DNA of 64,000 nucleotides from CBDBCU01 sp965243185 (GCA_965243185.1 OZ251531.1:3286001-3350000), one strand, 5' to 3'; shown: positions 17,540-26,030, counted from the stretch's first letter. Numbers and translations: made by a program. Notes: generated by a model from the letters alone, not told the origin.

Positions 17540-18100
17540 ATGCCATCCAACCCGCTCCTTTCCCTAATCGCCGCCCTCGGCATCTGGCTGGTTCTCCTAG
17601 CCGCCGGCGCCTGCCAAGAACCGGCCGCCCCGCTGCCAACCGCCTTGCCCCCGGAACCCGCCTCGATGCCAACCGCCTTACCCCAAGAAACCCCACCGGT
17701 TACCCAATCCGCCAACCCGCCGGCTGCCGTTACTCCCACGGCTCCACCCACTGAGCCACCGCCCCAAACCGACGCAGCCCTGACCGGCTCCGTAATTTAC
17801 AGCGATGACGCCGCCCTACCCGCCGGCGCAACCTTGACCGTGGATCTGCGGGACATCTCCTTGGCCGACGCCCCCTCCGTCCTTATCGCGCAGCAAATCA
17901 TCCCATCCCCCGGCCCGTCGCCGGTCTCCTTCCGGATTGACTATCGCCGCGCCGCCATTGACCCGCGCCGCGACTATTCCCTGTCCGCCCGCATTGCCAG
18001 CAGCGACGGCAAACTGCTATTCACCAACGACACCGTCTATCCCGTCCTGACCTACGGCTATCCCAACCAAGCGAACTTGGAACTGATTGCGATTCCCTAG
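17540..18100 (+). CDS. YbaY-like lipoprotein
   Basis: The 186-aa protein has a signal peptide ending in the lipobox LAAGAC, so it should be a lipid-anchored surface protein. A Pro/Ala/Thr-rich linker spans about residues 27-80. A domain with TGSVIYSDDAALPAGATLTV and LRDISLADAPSVLIAQQ follows. This matches the pattern of YbaY-type domains (a beta-rich fold often found with META/HslJ domains). Its function is unknown; no linked genes help. Confidence 0.78.
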   Translation: MPSNPLLSLIAALGIWLVLLAAGACQEPAAPLPTALPPEPASMPTALPQETPPVTQSANPPAAVTPTAPPTEPPPQTDAALTGSVIYSDDAALPAGATLTVDLRDISLADAPSVLIAQQIIPSPGPSPVSFRIDYRRAAIDPRRDYSLSARIASSDGKLLFTNDTVYPVLTYGYPNQANLELIAIP

Positions 18101-18114
18101 GCGTATCCCCCGGT

Positions 18115-18150
18115 CCGTCATTCCCACGAAAGTGGGAATCCAGAAACCCC
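18115..18150. repeat. Dispersed palindromic repeat, copy 1
   Basis: CCGTCATTCCCACGAAAGTG followed by GGAATCCAGAAACCCC. The core TTCCCAC-GAAA-GTGGGAA is a hairpin. A second near-identical copy is at 18162-18198, and others are at 21322, 23523 and 23586. Confidence 0.85.
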
Positions 18151-18161
18151 CGGAAGTAATG

Positions 18162-18198
18162 CCGTCATTCCCACGAAAGTGGGAATCCAGAAACCCCC
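18162..18198. repeat. Dispersed palindromic repeat, copy 2
   Basis: Same unit as copy 1, 11 bp further on. The insertion sequence starts just after it, 2 bp before the target duplication. Confidence 0.85.
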
Positions 18199-18208
18199 AA
18201 GCGCTAAC

Positions 18209-19284
18209 GATAGCGTTGCATTTTAGGTGGTTTGGTTGAGCAAGCCCCGGGTTTGCAGCAAAGCCAGCAGGTTATGCTCTGACCAGACCGTCCCCAATCG
18301 CTCCCGCCGGCGCAACTCCCGATTGTAGCGTTCCAGGCGGGAAGTAGTCCGGTAGGCAACCTCTCCCGTAGTCCAATACTGCCGGCCGGCGGTCAATGCC
18401 TTGTCCAGCCAGTAAGCGGCGGCGCCCTCGGTCAACTCCATTATTTGACCGGCGTAGCTCTGGGCCGCCGCCGCGCTGTCAGTCAACAGCAGTTGCCGGG
18501 CGGCGGCCAAGCCGGCCTTCCCGATATTCCGTCCATATTCCCGCAGCAGGTGAAAGATACACAGCTGATGCGGCGCCGCCCGTCCATACACCCACTGGAT
18601 GCCGGCCGCAATGGCCCGGTCGCCGTCGCTGACCAGATGTCGGGGTGGCGCCGCCCCGGACTGCTCGGCCCGCGCCAAGACCGCCGCCCAAGGCCCGAAA
18701 GTCGCCAAGACCGCCCCGGTTTCGTCCCGGATTACCTTCAATTCCTGAGCGCCCTGCCGGGTGCGCGTCCATAAACCATCCAGTTCCCACACTGCCCCCG
18801 GCAACCGGGGCCGGGTCAAGGCCAACCGCCGCAGCCAGCGACACAAGGTGCTTTTGACACAACCCACCCACTGCCCCGCTTGGGCGTAACTCAAACCCTG
18901 GGCCGCCAGGCTCAAAGCCCGGTCCCGAGTTTTTTTGAGAACCGTTGGTAACGAACTTCCGGCCCCAGCAGCGCCGCGCCGCCCGCCAGTTGGCGACATT
19001 GCCCACAACGAAACACCGGAACCGCTATCCGGATGGGCCCATAGGACGTGACAATGGTGCGCTCATAGCGATGGTGGCGGTGCATCGCCAGAGCGCACTG
19101 AGCACATCGGGGCTGATAATGATCCAGGGCTTGTTGCAGCTTCGCCTGCAACTGGAGCGGAATTTCCTGCTCCAGTTGGGTCTCCAAATCGTCCAGCAAT
19201 CCCATGACAGCGCACCTCCCGTCAACCAGCAAGGCCGGCCTTTTCCCCATTCTACAACTAAACCACCTAAATCGGAACGCTATC
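18209..19284 (-). mobile_element. Complete insertion sequence, 1076 bp, with TIRs and 9-bp target duplication
   Basis: Both ends carry related inverted repeats of about 25 bp: GATAGCGTTGCATTTTAGGT at the left and, in reverse complement, GATAGCGTTCCGATTTAGGT at the right, each followed by GGTTT. The element is bounded by a perfect direct repeat AGCGCTAAC at 18200-18208 and 19285-19293. One transposase is encoded on the minus strand in two overlapping frames. Intact ends and target duplication indicate recent insertion. I cannot assign the IS family with confidence; the 9-bp duplication would suit IS256-like or ISKra4-like elements. Confidence 0.88.
18223..19205 (-). CDS. IS transposase made by -1 ribosomal frameshift
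   Basis: The ATG at 19205 follows GGGAGGT. Frame A (19205 to 18912) encodes a coiled start and two zinc-type CxxC pairs (CAQC, CGQC). Near 18928 the transcript has A-AAA-AAA-C, a classic -1 slippery heptamer in otherwise GC-rich DNA. A -1 slip moves reading to frame B, ending at 18223. Frame B carries a HTH-like stretch (SYAQAGQWVGCVKSTLCRWL) and a DDE-type core: ELDGLW, LVSDGDRAIAAGI, QLCIFHLLREY and TSRLERYNRELRRRE. The full product is about 325 aa. Confidence 0.85.
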
Positions 19285-19319
19285 AGCGCTAACGCCGCCA
19301 TTGCCCCGCCCCCATCACC

Positions 19320-20117
19320 CTACAGCAACGGCAATTCCCGCCCGGCCGCCGTCAGCCGCTGCCGCCGCGCCTTCACATCCGGCAAATGCTGCGTCACCAG
19401 CCCCCAGAACCGCGGCGAATGGTTCATGTGCGTCAAATGCGCCAGTTCGTGAACCGCCACATATTCAATCAACTCCGGCGCCACCATCGCCAGCCGCCAG
19501 GTGAACCGCAAAGTGCCATCCGGAGCGCAGCTGCCCCAACGCCGCCGCTGATTGCCAATCAGAATGTTGGGAAACTCCCCCCGTCCCAAAGCCGGCCACC
19601 ACTGATCCACCGCCGCCCGCACCTGCTCATAGGCTTGCGCCTGATACCAGCCGATTACAGTCCCCCGCAACGCCTCCGGATCCGCTACCCCCGACGGTCC
19701 GACCAGAGTTTTAATATGCAGTTTGTCCCCGCACTGAGAAACCACCGAAAGCTTGGGGACGGACTTTGCGCCCGCCGGCTGCAATTCAACAACCAGTTCC
19801 AAGCTTTGCCCCAAGTAAGGCAGGATGGTACCGGAAACCATAGCCGGCGGCTCCGGTTCCGCCCGCTCGCCCCATTCCGCCAAGCGCCGCTGAATCCAAT
19901 CCGCCCGGCGGATAACCAGGTCCCGCAGTTCCCGGGCCGGCGTCCGACTCGGCGCCGTTACCACCACCCCCTCCGCCTTAATCGCAATCTGTATCGTTTT
20001 CTTGCGCCGCTGGCTGAACTCCACCCGGTACTCGATAACCGCATCCCCCACCGTTACCTGTCGCACCGACGGAGCTTTGCTCGAGTTATTCTTGGCATTC
20101 GGCATAACAAGCAGCAT
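19320..20117 (-). CDS. YgjP/DUF45-like zinc metallopeptidase
   Basis: This is a member of the YgjP-like (M48-clan) metallopeptidases. The C-terminal zinc site is plain: VAVHELAHLTHMNHSPRFW (HExxH plus a later His). The family signature NQRRRWGSCAPDGTLRFTWR precedes it. The N-terminal half (RRKKTIQIAIKAEGVVVTAP) is the usual beta domain. The frame is open to a TTG at 20144; I prefer the ATG at 20117, with ATG 20105 also possible. It is presumably cytosolic; its substrate is unknown. Confidence 0.88.
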   Translation of the reverse strand: MLLVMPNAKNNSSKAPSVRQVTVGDAVIEYRVEFSQRRKKTIQIAIKAEGVVVTAPSRTPARELRDLVIRRADWIQRRLAEWGERAEPEPPAMVSGTILPYLGQSLELVVELQPAGAKSVPKLSVVSQCGDKLHIKTLVGPSGVADPEALRGTVIGWYQAQAYEQVRAAVDQWWPALGRGEFPNILIGNQRRRWGSCAPDGTLRFTWRLAMVAPELIEYVAVHELAHLTHMNHSPRFWGLVTQHLPDVKARRQRLTAAGRELPLL

Positions 20118-20318
20118 TGTAACCCGACCCGGCAGCGGATGCAAAGGCCACTATACAATACCCATGGCTATCGCCTATAAAAATCGTTATCCCTCCCAAA
20201 AACCCGAAATCCCGACTCCCCGTCCCTTCCCGACTCCCCCACCTCCCCGGTTGACAACCCCAGCCTCATCCTGTTACCCTAACCCTACCTCGAACCTTAC
20301 CCCCAGGAGGCCCCGGCT

Positions 20319-21183
20319 ATGTTCCCCTTCCCCCTCAAACTAATCCTCTCCCTGACCACCCTATCCCTGCTCCTGGTCGCCGCCGTCTTTGTCCAAAGCG
20401 GCCGCGCCGAACCCGCCCTCACCTCCTCCAATTCCGTACTACCCCCCCCCAGAACGCTTGTTCTATGTAGACGTCGCCCAAGCCGCCCCCCGCTCCATCC
20501 CTTGGAACTGTGACGACTGGCAAGAGTCCCCCGCCGTTGCCGATGCCGACGACGCCCGCGTCTCCACCATCCTCGAATCCCTGGCCGCCAACCGCGGCAA
20601 GTCCATCTACTGCGCCATCGACCAGTCCGACACCTGGAGCAAAGCCGAAACCTGGGCCGCCGGCCGCCACCGCAACGAACGGGACGACACCGTCTACTTC
20701 GGCCAAAGCGGCAACTTCCGCGGCTTCCTCGCCGCCCAAGAGGGCTACCTCACCGACGGCGAATCCGGAGTTACCGGCGTCAGCCGCGAACTCATCTTTG
20801 AGTTCCCCCGGGAACAACGCCGCGGCAAGAAAACCATAACCAAGCGCATGGCCGTCCCCGCCGCCAGCAACCGCCTGCTGTGGACACCTTGGGAGATTCA
20901 AGCCTCCTCCCGCAACTCCGAGAACGGCGCCAAGAACGCGATCCTGAGTCAGTTCAACGCCAATCAGGGCAATTTCGATTGGCAAGGCGTAGCGGAAACA
21001 GCTGCCGAGACCTATTGCCAGAACGCCAACTATCAGCGCGCTACCCGGGTCGCCAGTGGCGGTGAAACTGTGGTATATAGCAGCGACCAAGACATTCAGT
21101 TGACTTGGTACCGGTACAACGTCCGCAAATACCGCACCTGGACCGCCACCTGCGAAAAGAAAATCCGCGTCCGCCGCCGCTAA
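20319..21183 (+). CDS. Secreted protein of unknown function, frame broken at a C9 tract
   Basis: AGGAGG precedes the ATG at 20319, which opens a clear signal peptide (MFPFPLKLILSLTTLSLLLV, AAVFVQSGRA). That frame soon ends at 20513. The rest of the protein is in the next frame, from about 20460 to 21183. The two join at nine consecutive C bases (20452-20460); eight would give a continuous reading VLPPPERLFYVDVAQ and about 288 residues. The body has PWNCDDWQESPAVADADDAR and paired cysteines near its C-terminus (YCQNANY, ATCEKK). No family is recognised. Either a phase-variable gene or a sequencing slip. Confidence 0.65.
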
Positions 21184-21202
21184 CCCCACCCGGCCAGCCC
21201 TC

Positions 21203-21259
21203 CCCCAACTCAAAATTTTTGAGGGGGCGCGGGGGAACTTTATGTGACAGTTCCCCCGC
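21203..21259 (+). terminator. Two consecutive hairpins after the secreted protein gene
   Basis: CCCCCAACTCAAAATTTTTG then AGGGGG forms one hairpin at about 21203-21227. GCGGGGGAACT and AGTTCCCCCGC form a perfect 11-bp stem with a 9-base loop at 21229-21259. Their position just past the stop at 21183 suggests transcription termination. Confidence 0.55.
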
Positions 21260-21321
21260 CGTATCCCCATCCTCCGGCAACGGTCTCTCCATCCTCCGGC
21301 AACCGTCATCCCCACCCTCTA

Positions 21322-21355
21322 CCGTCATTCCCACGAAAGTGGGAATCCAAAACCT
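21322..21355. repeat. Dispersed palindromic repeat, copy 3
   Basis: CCGTCATTCCCACGAAAGTG followed by GGAATCCAAAACC, nearly identical to the copies at 18115 and 18162. Confidence 0.8.
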
Positions 21356-21396
21356 CCAACCTTAAAACCAATCCGAAAATTCATCCCATTTCCCTA

Positions 21397-21425
21397 TTGA
21401 CATATTCCAAACCATCCCCCATAAT
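21397..21425 (+). promoter_or_regulatory. Strong sigma-70-type promoter in front of a noncoding stretch
   Basis: TTGACA (21397-21402), a 17-bp spacer and CATAAT (21420-21425) are a near-consensus promoter. No credible gene follows on the plus strand; transcription would start near 21432 and run into structured noncoding sequence. Confidence 0.65.
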
Positions 21426-21431
21426 AAAAAC

Positions 21432-21909
21432 CGTCGAGGTCAGACCCGGCCCCTGGACGCAGGGACTTAAACGATTCGCTAGCTTACCGTTGCTTTATCG
21501 CCACAGCGCGCTGTGGGCGCCCGGCCGCCTAATCCGCCGCCGGCCGCCTCAACTCCTCCCCCGGGGACACGGGACTAAGGAACCCGTCAATCCCCATCTG
21601 GAGCGAGCGGAAAACGGCAAATCCCACTAGCCGCCAAACCGCCGCCCCTTCCTACAGGAGTTCGAGCTTAGGGTTGACTGGAGCGTGGTCAACCAACGGT
21701 AGCAAGACTGGGCCAAAACGCCGGAACGGCAACCATACCGACCGGCGTCAGTAGCCAATTCAAGGTTGCGCTATCGTAATCGGCAACCTGGTCGGGAAAC
21801 TCCGGGAGGATGCAAGCCAGGATACCCCCCGGAGCAGGCAACCCAATGACCAGACTTGCCAACCACCTTCCGCGACGGGCGGAACCCCTAGGTACCCAGG
21901 GGTTCCGCC
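21432..21909 (+). ncRNA. Candidate structured noncoding RNA of unknown class
   Basis: Between a strong promoter and a strong hairpin there is about 470 bp with no supported ORF. It contains perfect or near-perfect hairpins: CCACAGCGCGCTGTGG, GGTTGAC/GTCAACC, CTCCGGG/CCCGGAG and a final 12-bp stem GGCGGAACCCCT/AGGGGTTCCGCC at 21878-21909. The size would suit rnpB or ssrA, but I do not find the RNase P GAGGAAAGTCC core or the tmRNA ends. It may therefore be a new RNA family. Strand choice rests on the promoter. Confidence 0.45.
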
Positions 21910-21939
21910 AATACCGCTATCCCCCACTAAATCCGCCCC

Positions 21940-23496
21940 CTAACCCTCCACGATTCCCCCATACCTCTCCCGCAGCTCCCCCTTCAGCACCTTCCCCATA
22001 ACATTCCGCGGCAATTCCTCCACAAACACCACCGACCGCGGCCGCTTGAAACTCGCCAGCCGCTCCCCGCAATGCGCCATCAACTCCCCCGCGCTCACTT
22101 CATCCGACTTCCGCACCACCACCGCCCGCACCTCCTCCCCCCATTCCAAATCCGCCACCCCGATAATCGCCGCCTCCTCCACTCCCGGATGCGCCAGCAG
22201 CGCCTGCTCCACCTCCTCCGGCGAAATCATCTCCCCGCCCCGCTTGATAAAATCCTTGGCCCGCCCCGCCAGATAGATATACCCGTCCCCATCCTGATAC
22301 GCCAAATCCCCGGTATAAACCCACCCTCCCCGTAGCGCCTCCCCGGTCGCCGCCGCCTGCTGCCAATACCCCCGCATCATCCGCGAACCCCGCGCCACAA
22401 TCTCCCCAATTTCCCCGGTCACCACCGGCTCCCCCGCCTCATCCACAATCAGCACCTCCACATCCTCCAACGGCCGCCCAATCGACGACAAACGCCGCAG
22501 TTTCCTGTCTATTTCCTCCGGCGTCCCCTCCAATATATGATCCTCCGGCGGCAGCATCGTAATCGTCGACGCCGTTTCCGTCTGCCCGAAAGCATTGATG
22601 AACCGTACCCCCGGTAGCCTTTCAATCGCCTCCCGGATTACCGGCAGCGGCATCGGCGCCGCCCCGTAGGTAATCACCTCCAACGCCGACAAGTCAAACT
22701 CCTCAAACTCCGGGCAATCCAGCAATCGTTTCAGCATCGTCGGCACCAGCATCGCCCGGTTGACCCGCCATTCCGCCGCCAGCCGCAGCCACTCCACCGG
22801 CTCAAACTGCCGCATCACCGCCAGCGTCCGCCCCCCGTAAATCGCCGCCAACGCCGCTTGCAGCCCCGCTATGTGATACAGCGGCACCGTCAGCAAATTC
22901 GTCTCCGACAAATCCGGGTCCGCCGGCGTCACATTCGCCAGCAGGTAAGACGCAAAGCTGTCGTGGCTCAACTGTACTCCCTTGGGAACCCCGGTAGTCC
23001 CGGCCGTGAACATTATCACCGTCGTATCCTCCCCATCCCCCTCCGGGAAATGCCTTTCCTCCGGCGGATACTCCAGCAAAGCCGCATAATCCCTTTGCCC
23101 CGGCCCGGCCGCTCCATCCATAACCACCACCTCCAAATCCTCCGGCAAATTCGCCCCTTCCAGCAACGGCAAATACCGTTTCCCGACAAACAGCGCCCGC
23201 GGCCCGGCAATGGCTAACATCTGCGCCAATTCCTCCGCCTTGGCCCGAAAATTCAGCGGCGTATAAATGGCATCCCGCAAAGCCGCCGCAAAGTAAAGCT
23301 CAATCCCCTGATTCCCGTTGACCTGCATCGTCGCCACCCGGTCGCCCGCCCCGACCCCCATAGCGGCCATAGCATTCGCTAGCCGCTGCACCCGCTCCTG
23401 CAACTCCCCGAAACTGAACCGCCGCCCCTCAAAAATCAGCGCAGCCCGCTCCGGCACTATCGCCGCCGCCAAACCCAAAAACTCCGTAGTATTCAT
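21940..23496 (-). CDS. Acyl-CoA synthetase (AMP-forming fatty- or aryl-acid CoA ligase)
   Basis: ANL-superfamily ligases activate a carboxylic acid with ATP and join it to CoA. The 518-residue protein has P-loop-like FTAGTTGVPKGVQLSH, the motif NAFGQTETAS, the hinge YTGDLAYQDGDGYIYLAGRA followed by KDFIKRGGEMISPEEVE, and the catalytic lysine in PRNVMGKVLKGELRE. The length and absence of a signal indicate a cytosolic enzyme. Neighbouring enoyl-CoA hydratases suggest use in beta-oxidation-like catabolism; the substrate is not readable. Confidence 0.92.
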   Translation of the reverse strand: MNTTEFLGLAAAIVPERAALIFEGRRFSFGELQERVQRLANAMAAMGVGAGDRVATMQVNGNQGIELYFAAALRDAIYTPLNFRAKAEELAQMLAIAGPRALFVGKRYLPLLEGANLPEDLEVVVMDGAAGPGQRDYAALLEYPPEERHFPEGDGEDTTVIMFTAGTTGVPKGVQLSHDSFASYLLANVTPADPDLSETNLLTVPLYHIAGLQAALAAIYGGRTLAVMRQFEPVEWLRLAAEWRVNRAMLVPTMLKRLLDCPEFEEFDLSALEVITYGAAPMPLPVIREAIERLPGVRFINAFGQTETASTITMLPPEDHILEGTPEEIDRKLRRLSSIGRPLEDVEVLIVDEAGEPVVTGEIGEIVARGSRMMRGYWQQAAATGEALRGGWVYTGDLAYQDGDGYIYLAGRAKDFIKRGGEMISPEEVEQALLAHPGVEEAAIIGVADLEWGEEVRAVVVRKSDEVSAGELMAHCGERLASFKRPRSVVFVEELPRNVMGKVLKGELRERYGGIVEG

Positions 23497-23522
23497 CCCC
23501 GCTCCAACCTTGAATACCTGTA

Positions 23523-23557
23523 ACCGTCATCCCTTTGCCAACGGGAATCTGGAATCC
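23523..23557. repeat. Dispersed palindromic repeat, divergent copy
   Basis: CCGTCATCCCTTTGCCAACG followed by GGAATCTGG. It has the same layout as the other copies but a different loop. It lies between the ligase and hydratase genes. Confidence 0.55.
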
Positions 23558-23585
23558 TGTAATTGCCAACTCTTGGCCGCCCCCA

Positions 23586-23616
23586 CCGTCATTCCCGCGC
23601 CAGCGGGAATCCAGGA
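23586..23616. repeat. Dispersed palindromic repeat, GCGCCAGC-loop copy
   Basis: CCGTCATTCCCGCGCCAGCG followed by GGAATCCAGG. The stem TTCCCGC/GCGGGAA is intact, with compensating changes compared with copies 1-3, supporting a hairpin function. Confidence 0.7.
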
Positions 23617-23646
23617 ACGCCCTAAATCTAGCCGTATCAGCAACCC

Positions 23647-24378
23647 CTACCCCGGCAGCCCCCCAATCCCCCGCCGCGCCAACCGCTCCTCCAGCCCCAG
23701 CCCGGCGGCCAGCGTCAAATCCATACCCCCGCGCACCGCCGCCTTGATTTGCGCCAAGGTATCCCCCTCTACCCTTGCCAAGCCCGCCGCCAACTCCCAT
23801 GCCGCCGCCCGCAGCTCCCCCTCCGCCACCACTCGCGTTATCAGCCGCATCGCCAACGCTTCCGCCGCCTCAACCCGCCGCCCGGTCAGCAGCAAATCCA
23901 AAGCCGCCGCCGTCCCCCCGTTCCGCGGCAAAGTCTGACTCCCCCCGGCCGCCGGTATCATCCCCAACTGCACCTCCGGCATTGCGAACACCGTTCCCGC
24001 GGCGGCGATTCTCAAATCGCTCAGCAGCGCAATCTCTAACCCCGAACCGATACAATACCCATGCACCGCCGCAACTATCGGCTGTTTCAGACCGGCCAAT
24101 TGTCCCCACACATCCCGCTGCCACCGTACTTGCCGGGCGATAACCTGCGACGGCGCCGTCCCGAACTCCGTTAGATCCGCCCCGGCGCAGAACGCCCGCC
24201 CCTCTCCGCTGATCAGCAGCGCCTTGACTTCATCATCTACCGCTACCGCCGCCAACGCTTCCGAAAAATCATCCCGCATCTGCAAGTTATAGGCGTTCAA
24301 TACTTCCGGCCGGTTCAGCGACAAATGCGCCACCGCCTCCCGCTTCTCAAACCGCAAAGTCGCAAAACCCGCTGCCAT
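23647..24378 (-). CDS. Enoyl-CoA hydratase/isomerase family protein
   Basis: Crotonase-fold enzymes hydrate or isomerise enoyl-CoA thioesters. The ATG at 24378, preceded by GGGGTAAGG and 7 bp from the upstream stop, gives 243 aa. The oxyanion hole segment is GRAFCAGADL. Both catalytic glutamates of true hydratases are present: GSGLEIALLSDLR and PEVQLGMIPAAGG. It follows the PHP-domain gene closely and precedes the CoA ligase on the same strand. Confidence 0.9.
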   Translation of the reverse strand: MAAGFATLRFEKREAVAHLSLNRPEVLNAYNLQMRDDFSEALAAVAVDDEVKALLISGEGRAFCAGADLTEFGTAPSQVIARQVRWQRDVWGQLAGLKQPIVAAVHGYCIGSGLEIALLSDLRIAAAGTVFAMPEVQLGMIPAAGGSQTLPRNGGTAAALDLLLTGRRVEAAEALAMRLITRVVAEGELRAAAWELAAGLARVEGDTLAQIKAAVRGGMDLTLAAGLGLEERLARRGIGGLPG

Positions 24379-24385
24379 CGCCGCC

Positions 24386-24940
24386 TTACCCCTTCCATTC
24401 CGCCAACGGCATTGCCCGCCGGTACAGATCCTCCAACTCCACCTCCGTATGGCGCACCCCCACATTTTCCAGCACATGGGCGTCGCTCACCGCCACCGTC
24501 ATCAGCCCGTAGGCATCCGCCGTTTCCTGCACCTGCACCGGGCGGATATGCCAGTTGTGCAGGTGATTGTCAATCTCAATGGCGTGGACATTTTCCTCAA
24601 TGATAATGTTGGGCGAATAGTAACCGGGATGGCAGTAAATCCGAAAAACCCCGCCGCCGGGCAGGAACAGCTCGCTGACCTGATACTCGTCAAAGGGACT
24701 GTGCGGCGGCCGGATCTCAATCTCCCACCCCGGAATGATGATGACCTCCCCCGGGAAGTGCTGTTCCACCAACTCCCGAAACTCCGCCCCCCACTCCCGG
24801 TTGTGGTGGTCCGTAATGGCAATCCCGTCAATCCCCCGCGCCTTAATCTGCCCCACCACCTGTTCCGCAATGGACAAAGACGGCGGCTGAAAATTAAAGG
24901 CTTCCCAAACGTGCGTATGCAAATCCAGCTTGACTTTCAC
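24386..24940 (-). CDS. PHP-domain metal-dependent hydrolase
   Basis: PHP proteins are trinuclear-metal phosphoesterases. All metal motifs appear in this 184-aa protein: DLHTH at the start, ITDHHN, the glutamate in PGWEIEI, CHPGYYSP and VSDAHV near the end. GTG at 24940 is preceded by AGGAAAGGAAGGG. It starts an apparent operon with the enoyl-CoA hydratase 7 bp downstream. The substrate is unknown. Confidence 0.85.
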   Translation of the reverse strand: MKVKLDLHTHVWEAFNFQPPSLSIAEQVVGQIKARGIDGIAITDHHNREWGAEFRELVEQHFPGEVIIIPGWEIEIRPPHSPFDEYQVSELFLPGGGVFRIYCHPGYYSPNIIIEENVHAIEIDNHLHNWHIRPVQVQETADAYGLMTVAVSDAHVLENVGVRHTEVELEDLYRRAMPLAEWKG

Positions 24941-25017
24941 CGTTGCCCTTCCTTTCCTATGCTTCCTATGCTGTCAATAGCTATTCCTGTGTGGTCAATA
25001 GCTATGTCATTCCGACC

Positions 25018-25061
25018 AACCACCTATGTCATTCCGAGCGATAGCGAGGAATCTAAAATGC
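25018..25061. repeat. Short dispersed repeat with GTCATTCCGAGCGATAGCGA motif
   Basis: TGTCATTCCGA occurs twice within 30 bp, and the second continues GCGATAGCGAGGAATC, a hairpin unit of another dispersed repeat type. A partial inverse, GGTCGGAATGACATC, is at about 25101. It lies in the 205-bp gap between the PHP gene and the next hydratase gene. Confidence 0.5.
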
Positions 25062-25145
25062 CCGCCCTTGCTTCCTCTCAAGCCCTTTAGCTTCCCCCTG
25101 CGGTCGGAATGACATCGGCAATTGCTCTTGCAATGTGAACCCGTC

Positions 25146-25922
25146 CTAACTTCCCTCAAACCGGGGTTTCCGCCGCTCCCGGAAAGCCGCAATCCCCTCC
25201 GCCCGGTCTGCCGTCCCATGCAGCAGAATACTCAAATCCCCTTCCAGCCGCAGCCCCTGCGCCAGCGACAAATCCATCCCCTGATACACCGCTTCCTTGG
25301 CGTAGCCGGCGGCCACCGGCCCCCCGGCCAGTATCGCCGCCGCCAACTCCCCGGTTTCCGCCGCCAGTCTATCCGCCGCCGTTACCCGGTTCACCAACCC
25401 CATACCCAACGCCTCCACCGCCGTTACCGTCCGCCCGGTCAACGCCAAATCCAACGCCCACGCCGGCCCCACCAATCGTGGCAGCCGCTGCGTCCCCCCG
25501 TCCCAAGGCAAAACCGGGTCGCCCGGTTCCGTCAACCCTAGCCTAGCCGTGTCAACGGCAATCCGCAAATCCCCGGCCAACGCCAACTCCAGTCCCTGCC
25601 CCCTAGCGTCCCCGTTCAGTGCCACCAGTACCGGCATCGCCAAACCGCCCAAAGCCTCCGCCACCCGCAGCCGGTCAAAATCCTCCCCGGCCGCCAACTG
25701 CTGCCTACCCACCGCAAAGCAATCCCCGGCCCCGGTCAATATCACCAGCCGCGCCGCCGCATCCGCCGCAATCTCCCCGCATACCGCCCGCAGTTCCTCG
25801 GCCATCTCCGCATCAATGCAGTTCCGGGTATCCGGGGAATTCAGGGTAATCACCGCCGCCCCCGCCGGCGCGGCCGCCGAATCCATCCCCGCCGCCTGGT
25901 ATTGGATCAATCGATAAGACAA
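25146..25922 (-). CDS. Enoyl-CoA hydratase/isomerase homologue, atypical active site
   Basis: This 258-aa crotonase-fold protein starts at TTG 25922 with GGAG upstream. The fold is clear from GQGLELALAGDLRIA and the C-terminal helix. The oxyanion-hole segment usually reading AFCAGxDL is GDCFAVGRQQL, and the second catalytic region is LTEPGDPVLPWDGG rather than PExxLGxxPxxGG. It is probably a family member with a different reaction (isomerase, lyase or hydrolase) and not a standard hydratase. Confidence 0.82.
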   Translation of the reverse strand: MSYRLIQYQAAGMDSAAAPAGAAVITLNSPDTRNCIDAEMAEELRAVCGEIAADAAARLVILTGAGDCFAVGRQQLAAGEDFDRLRVAEALGGLAMPVLVALNGDARGQGLELALAGDLRIAVDTARLGLTEPGDPVLPWDGGTQRLPRLVGPAWALDLALTGRTVTAVEALGMGLVNRVTAADRLAAETGELAAAILAGGPVAAGYAKEAVYQGMDLSLAQGLRLEGDLSILLHGTADRAEGIAAFRERRKPRFEGS

Positions 25923-25995
25923 TAACCGCCGCTCCCGTGTGCCAGGTTCGCCGCCCGGCTTTCAATCCGCTAAATAGTAATTGTCCCGCCATCCC

Positions 25996-26024
25996 TTGAC
26001 AAGTCTTTACGCCTTGATTAGGAT
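25996..26024 (+). promoter_or_regulatory. groESL promoter
   Basis: TTGACA (25996-26001), a 17-bp spacer and TAGGAT (26019-26024) form a vegetative promoter directly before the CIRCE element. Confidence 0.8.
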
Positions 26025-26030
26025 AAGTGA

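Noticed and set aside
18115..18198. Two near-identical repeats as a mini CRISPR array
   Set aside because: Only two copies, 11 bp apart, and the same unit is dispersed elsewhere singly.
21432..21909. Assignment as RNase P RNA or tmRNA
   Set aside because: The GAGGAAAGTCC core of RNase P and the GGGG...TCCACCA ends and tag of tmRNA were not found on either strand.
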